Below, in pieces: positions 16,588 to 24,906 of a DNA stretch of 64,000 nt. The notes beneath the pieces are model-generated. The model made no database searches and was not told where the DNA came from. It saw nothing but the letters and a program-made list of their open reading frames with translations. The stretch lies in contig JBBAEN010000002.1 in the NCBI GenBank assembly GCA_041655955.1, positions 620,001 to 684,000 of the forward strand. Reading direction: 5' to 3'. A program made the position numbers and the translations under genes. The stretch comes from Micavibrio_A sp041655955. Its GTDB lineage: Bacteria; Pseudomonadota; Alphaproteobacteria; Micavibrionales; Micavibrionaceae. Within the stretch, counting starts at the first letter, position 1. The number at the start of each line of letters is the position of its first letter.

Positions 16588-17604
16588 TCAGGCTGTGAAG
16601 CCGGAAAGCATCATCATCTGCGCGGGCGATAATGTCAGGTTGCCGTAAAGGGATGGCGGGAAAATCGACAGATTATCACTGCTCTTGCCGCCCGTGATTC
16701 GCAGCAATGACTGCTGTGCGTTCTGGGCCTGCAGGACGTCCATCAGGGAGGAAATGCGGGCCAGCGGATCGTTCCGGCGCAGGCCCGTGAAATTATTGGC
16801 CGCGCCCGTTGCGCCGGATGTAATGCGGTCTGCCGCGCCTGTATTCCGGGCCATGCCTGCCGTACGGTTTTCCATGGCAGGGGCGGAAGCGGCAGCGGTG
16901 CGCGGGCCAGCATAGCCTTGCGCGCGCAGGGGCGCGGCACTCGCCGTCATTACGGAATCTTTAACCGCGCCCGCCGGAGCGCCGTTGAATTTACGGTCGA
17001 AAAAGGCGTGGACTTGCTGTAGCGACCGCGGCGCGCCCGTGCGGGCGTCAAAGAAAACATTCCTGTTGGCGCGGGCCTCGCGGGGGAAGATGTCTGCCGC
17101 GGCCATGGCGGGGTTTTTCTTCATGGCGTTCAAGAAGGCGCTGGCGCCGCCCGCGCCCATGAAATGGGCCATGTAAAGTTCGGTCGAGCCTATCTTGCCG
17201 CCGACATTATTCTTCAATTGCTGATGATTTTCCGCGGCAAATTCTGCGGCCATGTAGGAGGCGATTTCGGGATCTTTGCGCAGTTCCAGAATCTCCTGCC
17301 GATCCTTGCGGCTGGCGACGCGGCCATCGGCGCCGATTTTGGCGGCATAATCCTGCAAGCCGTATTTTGCCCCGTGGTTTTTCACCATGCCGAGCCATGT
17401 GCTTTCGATAAACTGGAAAAGCCCCGTCGCGGAGCTGGTACGCGCCTTGGCGTCCGGGTTGAAAGAGCTTTCGGCGGCAGCCTTTTCCACGAGGTAGGTA
17501 AAATTGACCCCCGTGGAACGGGAAGCGTTCTGGATGGCGTTATAGATGTTCCGTGGAACCTTGAAAGCATCTAACGTATTGTTTACATTAAAGTTATGTG
17601 CCAT
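16588..17604 (-). CDS. Transglycosylase SLT-domain protein without signal peptide
   Basis: A 338-residue protein whose first about 200 residues are a lysozyme-like SLT domain. AAAESSFNPDAKARTSSATG carries the expected catalytic glutamate E45 and is followed by GLFQFIESTW, and YMAHFMGAGGA lies near residue 145. This is the fold that cleaves peptidoglycan with 1,6-anhydro-MurNAc formation. The rest is low-complexity Ala/Arg/Gly. No signal peptide or lipobox is present. Export would have to be non-Sec, through a holin-like or flagellar route, or the protein is cytoplasmic. Similar leaderless SLT proteins occur beside flagellar genes in alphaproteobacteria, but none are adjacent here. Confidence 0.85.
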   Translation of the reverse strand: MAHNFNVNNTLDAFKVPRNIYNAIQNASRSTGVNFTYLVEKAAAESSFNPDAKARTSSATGLFQFIESTWLGMVKNHGAKYGLQDYAAKIGADGRVASRKDRQEILELRKDPEIASYMAAEFAAENHQQLKNNVGGKIGSTELYMAHFMGAGGASAFLNAMKKNPAMAAADIFPREARANRNVFFDARTGAPRSLQQVHAFFDRKFNGAPAGAVKDSVMTASAAPLRAQGYAGPRTAAASAPAMENRTAGMARNTGAADRITSGATGAANNFTGLRRNDPLARISSLMDVLQAQNAQQSLLRITGGKSSDNLSIFPPSLYGNLTLSPAQMMMLSGFTA

Positions 17605-17755
17605 ATCCTGCTCTTCAAAACCTTACTTTTCCATGCTCTGCGTAAAAGAAGCGTTTCAAGTCCCGTGCCAGTTTAGCCTTCTTAAAGGCGGGGTGCGTTA
17701 CTATACTGGGCTGGATCGTTGATTCTCCTTTATCCACCCCGTGACCGAGGTTTTT

Positions 17756-19528
17756 ATGGCCGTTTATGCCCCGCCCCTGAAAGATATGATGTTCTTGCTG
17801 GATTCCGTGATAGGGCTGGAAAAGCTTCCCGAACATCCCGATCTCGGCAAGCTGGACGCGCCTATGGTTGAATCCATTCTGGAACCTGCGGCGGCGCTCG
17901 CCTCCGGCGTCCTCGCCCCGCTCAACCAGATGGGCGACAGGGACGGGACGACGCTTGCGGACGGGGTCGTCACGACGGCAAAGGGGTTTAAGGAAGCCTA
18001 TGCGGAATATTGCGCGGGCGGGTGGAATTCCGTCGTGTTCGATCCGGCGCATGGCGGGCAGGGATTGCCGTGGCTCGTCGCCTTCGCGGTGCAGGAAATG
18101 TGGCAGGGCGCAAACCTGTCTTTCGGCCTTTGCCCGCTCCTCAATCAGGGCGCGATCGAGGCGATCGAGGCCCATGCAAGCGGCGCGCTCAAGGATGAAT
18201 ATCTTGGAAAAATGATCAGCGGCGAATGGACGGGGACGATGAACCTGACCGAACCGCAGGCGGGTTCCGATCTCGCCGCCGTCCGCGCCAGGGCGGAGCC
18301 TGCCGAAGACGGCGCCTACAGGATTTCCGGCCAGAAGATTTTTATCACTTACGGCGAACATGATTTCACCGATAACATCATCCACCTTGTCCTCGCGCGC
18401 CTGCCCGGTGCGCCGGAGGGGGTGAAGGGAATTTCGCTCTTTATCGTGCCGAAATTTTTAAAAGACGGGACGCGCAACGATCTTCTTTGCACGGGGATCG
18501 AGCATAAGCTCGGCATCCACGCCTCGCCGACCTGCACGATGCAATATGGCGACGTTGCGGGCGATCGTAAGGGCGCTGTCGGCTATCTCGTCGGGCAGGA
18601 GCATGAGGGGCTTAAATATATGTTCACGATGATGAACAATGCGCGGCTTTCCGTCGGCTTGCAGGGCGTTGCGCTTGCCGAGGCCGCCTATCAAAAGGCG
18701 CTCGCCTATGCGCTGGAGCGTGTGCAGGGCGCGCCGCTGTCTAAAAAGGGCGGCAGTGCCGCGGTGATTGCGGAGCATGCGGATGTCAAACGCATGCTGC
18801 TTTCGATGGCGGCACAGGTGGAGGCGGGGCGCGCCCTCGCCTATGAGGCTGCGCTTCATCTCGATCTGGCAAAGGCGGGCGACGCGGCGGCGCAGGCAAA
18901 GGTTGATTTGCTGACGCCGCTGGTCAAAGCATGGTGTACCGATATGGCCTGCGAGGTCGCTTCGACAGGGGTGCAAATCCACGGCGGCATGGGCTTTATT
19001 GAGGAAACGGGCGCGGCGCAATTTTACCGCGATGCGCGTATCCTGCCTATTTATGAAGGGACGAACGGCATTCAGGCCGCCGATCTTATGTTCCGCAAGA
19101 TTATCCGCGATGAAGGCAGGGCGCTTCAAATTTATCTGAAAGAATTTGATGAAACGCTGTCCGCCTTGAAAAAAGCGCCGGGCGATGATTTTGCGGTGAT
19201 GCATGACGCCCTCGCAAAAAGCCATGCGGTGCTGGGCGCAGCATCGGCGAATATATCCGCTCTTGCGAAAGAGGATATGGATTACGTCGCTGCTATCAGC
19301 GTCCCCTATCTCAAGGCGCTGGCAGGGGCGGCGGCTGGTATGATGATCTTCCGCGCGGCGCTCAAGGCGGTGGAGAGGCTCGGTTCGGGGGCGGGGGACG
19401 CAGAATTTTTCGGGCGCAAGATAATCCATGCGCGCTTTTTTGCAGAGAATATTTTACCGCTTGCTACGGCGCAGGCTGGGATCAGCCTGAACTCGGCCAA
19501 AACGGTCATATCCGCACGCTATGAATAG
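17756..19528 (+). CDS. Acyl-CoA dehydrogenase (long FadE-like subfamily)
   Basis: A 590-residue FAD enzyme that introduces the alpha-beta double bond in acyl-CoA for beta-oxidation. The order is an N-terminal helical domain, a central beta domain (MNLTEPQAGSDLAAVRA, substrate/FAD region) and a C-terminal helical domain with IHGGMGFIEE and YEGTNGIQAADL, whose Glu is the usual catalytic base. An extra C-terminal helical extension (about 460-590) marks the ~600-residue subfamily. A GTG frame starts at 17741, but the ATG at 17756 has GAGG 5 nt ahead. No other beta-oxidation gene is adjacent, so chain-length preference is unknown. Confidence 0.95.
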   Translation: MAVYAPPLKDMMFLLDSVIGLEKLPEHPDLGKLDAPMVESILEPAAALASGVLAPLNQMGDRDGTTLADGVVTTAKGFKEAYAEYCAGGWNSVVFDPAHGGQGLPWLVAFAVQEMWQGANLSFGLCPLLNQGAIEAIEAHASGALKDEYLGKMISGEWTGTMNLTEPQAGSDLAAVRARAEPAEDGAYRISGQKIFITYGEHDFTDNIIHLVLARLPGAPEGVKGISLFIVPKFLKDGTRNDLLCTGIEHKLGIHASPTCTMQYGDVAGDRKGAVGYLVGQEHEGLKYMFTMMNNARLSVGLQGVALAEAAYQKALAYALERVQGAPLSKKGGSAAVIAEHADVKRMLLSMAAQVEAGRALAYEAALHLDLAKAGDAAAQAKVDLLTPLVKAWCTDMACEVASTGVQIHGGMGFIEETGAAQFYRDARILPIYEGTNGIQAADLMFRKIIRDEGRALQIYLKEFDETLSALKKAPGDDFAVMHDALAKSHAVLGAASANISALAKEDMDYVAAISVPYLKALAGAAAGMMIFRAALKAVERLGSGAGDAEFFGRKIIHARFFAENILPLATAQAGISLNSAKTVISARYE

Positions 19529-19534
19529 AGCCTG

Positions 19535-20170
19535 TTAATTCAGCCGGTTATAAGGGGCGGACGTGCCGGCTGCGGCTTGGGGGGCGGACGTGCCGGGCGC
19601 CGGCGTGTTTCCGCGTGCGCCCGCATCCGCCCGCTGCCGCGCGGGATAATTCGGATCCCTGCATGATGTCATGGAGCGCGTGGTAAGGGCCGAAATATAG
19701 GCGGAATTGATGACAGGTCTGCGTTCATATTCCCGCGCGACGTCATTGCCGACACAGGTGCAATATTCGACATGGTCGCGGGCCATTTCGTAATAGGTTT
19801 GTGAAAATTCCATACATTGATTATAGGTCGTGATCGCAACGCTTTCCGTGTTCGCGCATTTTACGCGGCCATTGTCGCGGATGCGTTCATAGATGGTGGA
19901 TTGCGGCACATAGGGGCCGAGCTTTTCGCGCTCGATGAGGAAAGCGCCGGCGATGCACCCGCAATCGGCATAGGTCTTCAAATAGGGGTTGAGGGTACAG
20001 AGCCTGTACATATCGTTCGCCTCCTGCTCCATCTCCTCCTGCGACATGATGCCGTCATCCATCAAATAGTTGATCCCGTCGCGGTGGCGCAGTTCCGTCG
20101 TCCCTTGCGCGAGCGCCGCGGAAGCCGGAAAGACAAGAAGGCAAAAAAGAAAAACCATCAACCTGTTCAT
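19535..20170 (-). CDS. Secreted cysteine-containing hypothetical protein
   Basis: A 211-residue protein with a clear Sec signal peptide (MNRLMVFLFCLLVFPASAALAQ) and no further membrane segment, so it is probably periplasmic. The mature part has eight cysteines, including DCGC and CTC pairs, and a proline/alanine/serine-rich C-terminal tail. I do not recognise the family. Even cysteine content suggests disulfides or metal binding. The ribosome-binding site is weak. The 3' end is 6 bp from the convergent acyl-CoA dehydrogenase, and the HTH/coiled-coil gene lies 39 bp upstream on the same strand. Confidence 0.75.
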   Translation of the reverse strand: MNRLMVFLFCLLVFPASAALAQGTTELRHRDGINYLMDDGIMSQEEMEQEANDMYRLCTLNPYLKTYADCGCIAGAFLIEREKLGPYVPQSTIYERIRDNGRVKCANTESVAITTYNQCMEFSQTYYEMARDHVEYCTCVGNDVAREYERRPVINSAYISALTTRSMTSCRDPNYPARQRADAGARGNTPAPGTSAPQAAAGTSAPYNRLN

Positions 20171-20209
20171 AGGGTTGATGGTATCATATTTCGTAGGTGC
20201 AAAGAAAAA

Positions 20210-20839
20210 TTATGCCGCTTTGCCGCCGCGAATTTTCTTCCAGAGGCCCTGAATATCCATGCTGGATTTCGTGGCTTGCTGTTGCTGGGGCTGCTGGCCT
20301 CCGGCCTGCTGCTGCGGGCGTCCGCCGGCGGCATGCGTGTTCTGGTTCTGGCCCTGCATCCGCTTCATACGGTCTTCGAGCATTTTTTGTTTGGCCTGAC
20401 GGGCGCGCTCCTCGCGGCTGCGCAGCTCTTCCTTCAGCTCTTCGGCCTGTTTCTGGCTATACTGGCTGGTGATGAGGATCTGCTGGGATTGTTTTTGCCA
20501 GAGGTCGCGTTGACCGCGCATGTCTTCAAGCTGTTCGCGCGTAATGTCGAGCTGTTCTTCGAGGGCGCGGACGCGCATTTTCATACGCTCGATTTCCAGC
20601 ATGTCCGCCGCGCGCTGCAATTCCGCCTGCGAGGCCGTTTCCTGCGCGGAAGGGGCGTTGCCGCCGTTATTTTGCTGTGGCAGGAGGCCGAACACGCGAT
20701 CCAGTTCAGAGGCGTCAATCAGTCTGCGGCCATTGCTGTCGAGTTCGAAGGACAGCTTGCCCGAATTCATCGCGCGCTGGATGGTGGATTTGGAGCGGCC
20801 CGTTAGATCTGCCGCGCGTTGTGCGCCAACTTTTGCCAT
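20210..20839 (-). CDS. HTH and coiled-coil protein of unknown function
   Basis: A 209-residue protein in three parts. Residues 1-50 look like a helix-turn-helix (AADLTGRSKSTIQRAMNSGK, then a wing ending IDASELDRVFGL). Residues about 66-150 form a long Glu/Arg/Gln-rich coiled coil, and about 155-200 is a Gln/Gly-rich tail. The N-terminus resembles excisionase or partition-type DNA-binding domains that read a site and pass a variable/identity helix. It may bind DNA and oligomerise. A partition or nucleoid role is possible but not shown. SapC lies upstream on the same strand with a 42-bp gap. Confidence 0.7.
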   Translation of the reverse strand: MAKVGAQRAADLTGRSKSTIQRAMNSGKLSFELDSNGRRLIDASELDRVFGLLPQQNNGGNAPSAQETASQAELQRAADMLEIERMKMRVRALEEQLDITREQLEDMRGQRDLWQKQSQQILITSQYSQKQAEELKEELRSREERARQAKQKMLEDRMKRMQGQNQNTHAAGGRPQQQAGGQQPQQQQATKSSMDIQGLWKKIRGGKAA

Positions 20840-20881
20840 GTGTCGTATCGATCCTCTTGCTTGGAAGATTTTCCCTATTGC

Positions 20882-21649
20882 TTACTTATTTTCCATACGC
20901 TTGTTTAACAGGCGCGTCAATCTTTGCCATTGGGCCCCGGAAAAAAGATGTGCGTAAATGAACGGCAACCAGCCTTTTTTGCGCCATTCGGCGAAGGTTT
21001 TATCATCGACTTCAGCCAGTTTTGCCTCGTCTATAATGCGGAAGCCGGAAAAATTAATCTTTTTGCCGCCGCCAATGGCGATTTCCGCCTGACGGTCGGA
21101 TAAAATGCCGGCCTCGGCCATGGCTTTGCCGAAGGCAATCGTCTGCTGCGCCGCAGCATGATAGGATTTACAGAATTCAAGCGCATTCTGGGATAATTGC
21201 GTCGGTGTGCCGTCATCGTTGAAAAAGCGCTGTTCCCCGCCGCTTTCCAGCACGGAATCGTCATAATCAATGCACAGGGAAAGCTGTTCCGAACCCGGAA
21301 TTTCCGAAAAAATAAAGGGATAACGGCGGATATAGGCCGGAATATAGACATTTTCTTCCCAATCGTCCTGATCGTTGAGGAACAGGTTTTCATTGTCGCG
21401 CAGGCCGAGAATGGCGACGGGGGTTCCGGTCGCGTCGGGCGCAAAGGCGATCGGGTAAGAATGGCAGATTTGCGGCAGTTCGATAAGATTGACAGGAACG
21501 GCATTGATGCCCTTTGTAAAATCAAGGCCGAAATCTTTTTTAAGCGCAAGCTTGGCATGGGTCTTCGCGTCAAGCGGAGTCGGCTTCGTATAGAAAAGGG
21601 GCATGAGCGGGGCGTTATCTTGCGATGCTTGGGCGTTGGTGTCGGCCAT
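20882..21649 (-). CDS. SapC family protein
   Basis: A 255-residue protein matching the SapC family by its central pattern: HSYPIAFAPDATGTPVAILGL, NLFLNDQDDWEENVYIPAYIRRYPF and LCIDYDDSVL. The name comes from Campylobacter S-layer-associated genes. The biochemical role is unknown and in other bacteria it often lies near TonB receptors or tryptophan halogenases, absent here. There is no signal peptide, so it is probably cytoplasmic. AGGAA lies 8 nt before the ATG. It is the first gene of a possible three-gene minus-strand unit (SapC, HTH protein, secreted unknown). Confidence 0.85.
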   Translation of the reverse strand: MADTNAQASQDNAPLMPLFYTKPTPLDAKTHAKLALKKDFGLDFTKGINAVPVNLIELPQICHSYPIAFAPDATGTPVAILGLRDNENLFLNDQDDWEENVYIPAYIRRYPFIFSEIPGSEQLSLCIDYDDSVLESGGEQRFFNDDGTPTQLSQNALEFCKSYHAAAQQTIAFGKAMAEAGILSDRQAEIAIGGGKKINFSGFRIIDEAKLAEVDDKTFAEWRKKGWLPFIYAHLFSGAQWQRLTRLLNKRMENK

Positions 21650-21976
21650 GGGGCAATTCCTGAAACTGGGCTTGAAAATAAAATACAGTCCCCCCTTATA
21701 TCAGGCCGCGGCTTGGTAAAAAAGCCTGAAAGCGGATATATTGCCCGTAATTTGCGGCGGCGGCAGGCGAAAAGGCCGCGGAAAGGCGCAATTTACAGTG
21801 ATTTTTAGTCATAAGCCTGTGGCCGGTTCTGCCGCGCAGGACGGCAGGCCGCGCCATTTTGGTGATGTTAATTATACTTTGTTCTGCATCTTTAAATCCG
21901 CTATTTTGTGGGCGGTTTAAAATAACAATGCGGGTAAGGCCCACGCCGCAAAACCGCACGGGAAAAGGAAGATAAT
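21650..21976. other. Divergent intergenic region, sapC / ugd
   Basis: These 327 bases hold the promoters of two divergent genes. A TATACT-like -10 near 21872 is the best candidate on the plus strand but lacks a good -35. GGAAAAGGAAG directly precedes the ugd ATG. No coding frame or terminator was seen. Confidence 0.35.
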
Positions 21977-23323
21977 ATGCGTATTGGCGTTATTGGGACA
22001 GGTTATGTCGGACTGGTTTCCGGAACCTGCTTTGCAGAGTTCGGCTCGAACGTCGTTTGCCTGGATAAGGATGAAAGCAAGATCGCCTGTCTTCAAAAAG
22101 GCGGGATCCCGATTTACGAACCCGGCCTTGAGGATCTGGTCGCCAAGCAGGTCGCCGCCGGCCGCCTTTCTTTTACAACAAACCTCGATGAAGCGCTTGA
22201 GGGTGCGGAGGCGGTTTTTCTCGCCGTCGGCACTCCAACCCGCAAACTGGACGGCCATGCCGACCTGACCTATGTTTTTGAAGCGGCCCGCGAGGTTATT
22301 CGCAAAGCCAGGGGGCCGATGGTTCTGGTCACGAAATCGACCGTTCCGGTCGGCACGGCCCGCGCGATCGAAAAAATCGTGCAGGAAGAGGGACGCGCGG
22401 ATCTGATCGATGTCGTATCCAATCCCGAATTTTTGCGTGAAGGCGCCGCGATCAATGATTTCATGCGTCCCGACCGCGTGGTTATCGGTTGCAGCAGCCG
22501 GCGCGCAGAAGAAGTGATGCGCGAACTTTACCGCCCGCTTTATATCAATGAAACGCCCGTCGTCGTGACGACGCCGGAAACGTCGGAGATCATCAAATAT
22601 GCGGCGAACGCGTTTCTTGCGACAAAGATTACATTCATCAATGAAATAGCCAATCTATGCGAAGCCGCAGGCGGCAATGTCCAGCATGTCGCCCGCGCTC
22701 TTGGCATGGACGGGCGGATCGGGTCAAAATTCCTTCATGCGGGGCCGGGATATGGCGGCTCCTGCTTTCCGAAAGACACGCTGGCGCTGACCCAGACGGG
22801 CCGTTCTTTCAACGCGCCCCAGCGGATTGCCGAGGCTGTCGTGGAAGTCAATGCCGACCGCCAGCAGCAGATGGCGCATAAGGTGGTTGCGGCCTGCGGC
22901 GGATCGGTAAAGGACATGAAAATCGGAATTCTCGGCGTATCCTTCAAACCCAACACGGATGACGTCCGCGACGCCCCGTCGCTGGTCATCCTGCCTATTT
23001 TAAAAGAACTTGGGGCGCATATCGTCGCCCATGATCCAATCGCAATGGAACAGGCGCAAAAAAACCTTTCCGGCATTGAATGGGTCGAGGATCCTTACGA
23101 AACCGCCAAGGACGCCGATGCGCTTGTGATCATCACCGAATGGAACGAATATCGCGGGCTGGATCTTGGCCGGATTGCACAGGAAATGAAGACGAAGCGC
23201 CTTATTGATTTGCGCAATATCTATAAGGACGGCGAAGTGGAACGCCATGGTTTCCATTATGTATCGGTTGGCCGGCCAGATATTATTCCGGAACAAAGGA
23301 CGAAGGTCGCGGCGGCTGGTTAA
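21977..23323 (+). CDS. ugd: UDP-glucose 6-dehydrogenase
   Basis: Oxidises UDP-glucose to UDP-glucuronate with two NAD+, supplying exopolysaccharide or LPS sugars. The 448-residue protein begins with the Rossmann motif MRIGVIGTGYVGLVSG, has TKSTVPVGT and SNPEFLREGAAI in the first domain, and GPGYGGSCFPKDTLAL with the catalytic cysteine near residue 260, then the C-terminal UDP-binding domain (GVSFKPNTDDVRDAPS). Length is typical of bacterial enzymes. A strong ribosome-binding site precedes the ATG. No other sugar-nucleotide gene is adjacent, and an O-antigen-ligase-like gene is 35 kb away. Confidence 0.96.
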   Translation: MRIGVIGTGYVGLVSGTCFAEFGSNVVCLDKDESKIACLQKGGIPIYEPGLEDLVAKQVAAGRLSFTTNLDEALEGAEAVFLAVGTPTRKLDGHADLTYVFEAAREVIRKARGPMVLVTKSTVPVGTARAIEKIVQEEGRADLIDVVSNPEFLREGAAINDFMRPDRVVIGCSSRRAEEVMRELYRPLYINETPVVVTTPETSEIIKYAANAFLATKITFINEIANLCEAAGGNVQHVARALGMDGRIGSKFLHAGPGYGGSCFPKDTLALTQTGRSFNAPQRIAEAVVEVNADRQQQMAHKVVAACGGSVKDMKIGILGVSFKPNTDDVRDAPSLVILPILKELGAHIVAHDPIAMEQAQKNLSGIEWVEDPYETAKDADALVIITEWNEYRGLDLGRIAQEMKTKRLIDLRNIYKDGEVERHGFHYVSVGRPDIIPEQRTKVAAAG

Positions 23324-23528
23324 GGAGCCGGGCAGCTTTCGCCGCCGGCCCCCGTTTCAACACCTGCTTCTGCTTTCGCTTCTGTTCAGGTTCCGGCTTA
23401 AAGATTGCGGCCCGCCGGTTATTGGCAGGAGCGGCCCCGCCCGCACAAGGCCCGGCAGCGATATGGATGCGCGTGGCGGGACAGTCCATATGAAACCCCT
23501 GCCATATTCTGTCTGGCTTGCCCCATGA

Positions 23529-23568
23529 AAAAACCGGACAAAGCGCGGCGGCCCTGTCCGGTTTTCTT
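23529..23568. terminator. Bidirectional terminator between ugd and yceI
   Basis: A 9-bp stem, AACCGGACA (23532-23540) with TGTCCGGTT (23555-23563), has A-runs on the left and TTTTC on the right, so it can end the convergent ugd (+) and yceI-like (-) transcripts. The 203 bases between ugd and this site hold no convincing gene. Confidence 0.85.
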
Positions 23569-23583
23569 TGAATGACAAGCGGT

Positions 23584-24165
23584 TTATTTATTCGCTTCCG
23601 CCTCGATTTGAATCTGGACGTCATCGCTCACATTCGGCAGTCCGTAATTGAGTCCGAACTCGGAACGCTTGATGGTCGTTGTTGCGGAAAACCCTACCGT
23701 GTCTTTTTTATTCATCGGGTTCTGGCCTTTCTTGTTCAGCTTGGCGTCAAGGACGACCGGCTTGGTCGTATCGAGAAGCGTAAGGTCGCCCGTGATTTTT
23801 GCCGTTTCGTCGCCTGTACGCTCGATATTCGTGCTGACGAATTTGGCGACCGGAAAGTTATCCGTGTCGAAAAAATCCTTGTTTCTAAGGTGGGCGTCGA
23901 AACGATCGATCCCCGTTGCGACCATCGCCACCGGGATGGTGACATCGACCTTGCTGTTTTCCGGCGCCTGTTCATCCAGGATGAGCGTGCCTTCAATATT
24001 GGAAAAAACGCCGAACGGGTTGGAGAAACCGAAATGGCCGGCATTCCAGATAACGCTGGTATGGTGCGGGTCGAACGTATAGGTGTCGGCGGCCTGCGCC
24101 GCGAGAGGGGCTGCTGTAAGAGTGGCGGCCAGCGCGAGGGAGGCAGCCAATAGATGTTTGGTCAT
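23584..24165 (-). CDS. YceI-like periplasmic lipid-binding protein
   Basis: A 193-residue protein with a Sec signal peptide (about residues 1-25, ending AAQAA) and the YceI/TT1927b lipocalin-like domain: TYTFDPHHTSVIWNAGHFGFS, RFDAHLRNKDFFDTDNFP and the final FGLNYGLPNVSDDVQIQIEAEA. Family members bind polyisoprenoid or similar lipids in the periplasm. The exact ligand and role are unknown. TAAGGAG lies close before the ATG. It converges with ugd across a shared terminator and appears monocistronic. Confidence 0.92.
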   Translation of the reverse strand: MTKHLLAASLALAATLTAAPLAAQAADTYTFDPHHTSVIWNAGHFGFSNPFGVFSNIEGTLILDEQAPENSKVDVTIPVAMVATGIDRFDAHLRNKDFFDTDNFPVAKFVSTNIERTGDETAKITGDLTLLDTTKPVVLDAKLNKKGQNPMNKKDTVGFSATTTIKRSEFGLNYGLPNVSDDVQIQIEAEANK

Positions 24166-24285
24166 ATAATTTCTCCTTAATGGTATGTAAAAACGGCAAG
24201 GGCCTTCATATCAAACGATTATCCGTATAGCGCCAGCCCAAATGCACAAGATAGGATAGGCGTGTCCGTTGTAAAGGGGAAGGGA

Positions 24286-24459
24286 TCAATTATCCTTCCA
24301 CCATGATTTTAAAAGGGATTTTTGCCGTTGATAGGCCAGATAGCGGTTATAGAGGGCCGGATCGCGCTCCAGCTCCTCCAGTAATTTTCTGCCTAATTCG
24401 GCGTCCATTTCGCCGTCAAGCAGGGCCTGAATATCGTAATCCGTAACCTGGGCGCTCAT
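24286..24459 (-). CDS. Anti-sigma-factor-like small protein
   Basis: A 57-residue protein resembling only the cytoplasmic N-terminal helices of transmembrane anti-sigma factors: DYDIQALLDGEMDAELGRKL, then LERDPALYNRYLAYQRQK. It lacks the HxxxCxxC zinc motif and any membrane segment. There is no sigma factor next to it. The frame extends upstream to 24516, but the ATG at 24459 gives the family-like start and the extension has no ribosome-binding site. It may be a free-standing regulator or a remnant. Confidence 0.6.
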   Translation of the reverse strand: MSAQVTDYDIQALLDGEMDAELGRKLLEELERDPALYNRYLAYQRQKSLLKSWWKDN

Positions 24460-24595
24460 GACTATCTCAACGACTAACATAGAGGGAAAACCACGGGCAA
24501 CCCCAAAAGTTCCCATATATCTGCTGGAACTCTTTATAAATAAAGCCGTTGGCTATTTTATATTGGTTACCGGACAACAAATTAGGAGAAAAATT

Positions 24596-24772
24596 ATGCT
24601 TAACTGGGCTTTGGGGTTTTTGGTGATCGCCATTATCGCGGCGGTTTTAGGGTTTGGCGGGATTGCCGGCACGGCGGTCGAAATAGCCAAAATCATCTTT
24701 ATCGTCTTCCTCGTACTCTTCCTTGTGGCGGCTGTTATGAGCGTCATCCGCGGCAAGTCGCCGCCAGTGTAA
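24596..24772 (+). CDS. DUF1328 small membrane protein
   Basis: A 58-residue protein with two hydrophobic helices separated by a short polar turn (LGFGGIAGTAVEIAKIIF in the centre), the standard layout of DUF1328/YtjA proteins. These are often stress-induced inner-membrane proteins of unknown function. AGGAG sits 7 nt before the ATG at 24596. The longer frame from 24458 has no such site. A terminator follows at 24811. Confidence 0.9.
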   Translation: MLNWALGFLVIAIIAAVLGFGGIAGTAVEIAKIIFIVFLVLFLVAAVMSVIRGKSPPV

Positions 24773-24810
24773 TAAAGAAATTCGCCTTTCAGGCTGTTTG
24801 GATAAGAAGG

Positions 24811-24836
24811 CGGCACCGTAAAGGTGCCGTTTTCTA
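24811..24836 (+). terminator. Rho-independent terminator after the DUF1328 gene
   Basis: CGGCACC (24811-24817), a 5-nt loop and GGTGCCG (24823-24829) are followed by TTTTC. This makes the small membrane gene its own unit, separate from the kinase gene downstream. Confidence 0.85.
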
Positions 24837-24906
24837 TTGACCATCCCGTCTTAATCCTCTTACATAAAAAACTTCTGAAAACCTTTCGGCTGCCAAGGCA
24901 CCTGCG

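Noticed and set aside
17741..17755. GTG as start for the acyl-CoA dehydrogenase
   Set aside because: The ATG at 17756 has GAGG at ideal spacing; the extension has no ribosome-binding site.
23283..23489. 68-codon minus-strand frame in the ugd-yceI gap with AGGGG before its ATG
   Set aside because: The product is Ala/Pro/Arg-rich in the manner of chance frames, it overlaps the end of ugd by 41 bp, and nothing else supports it.
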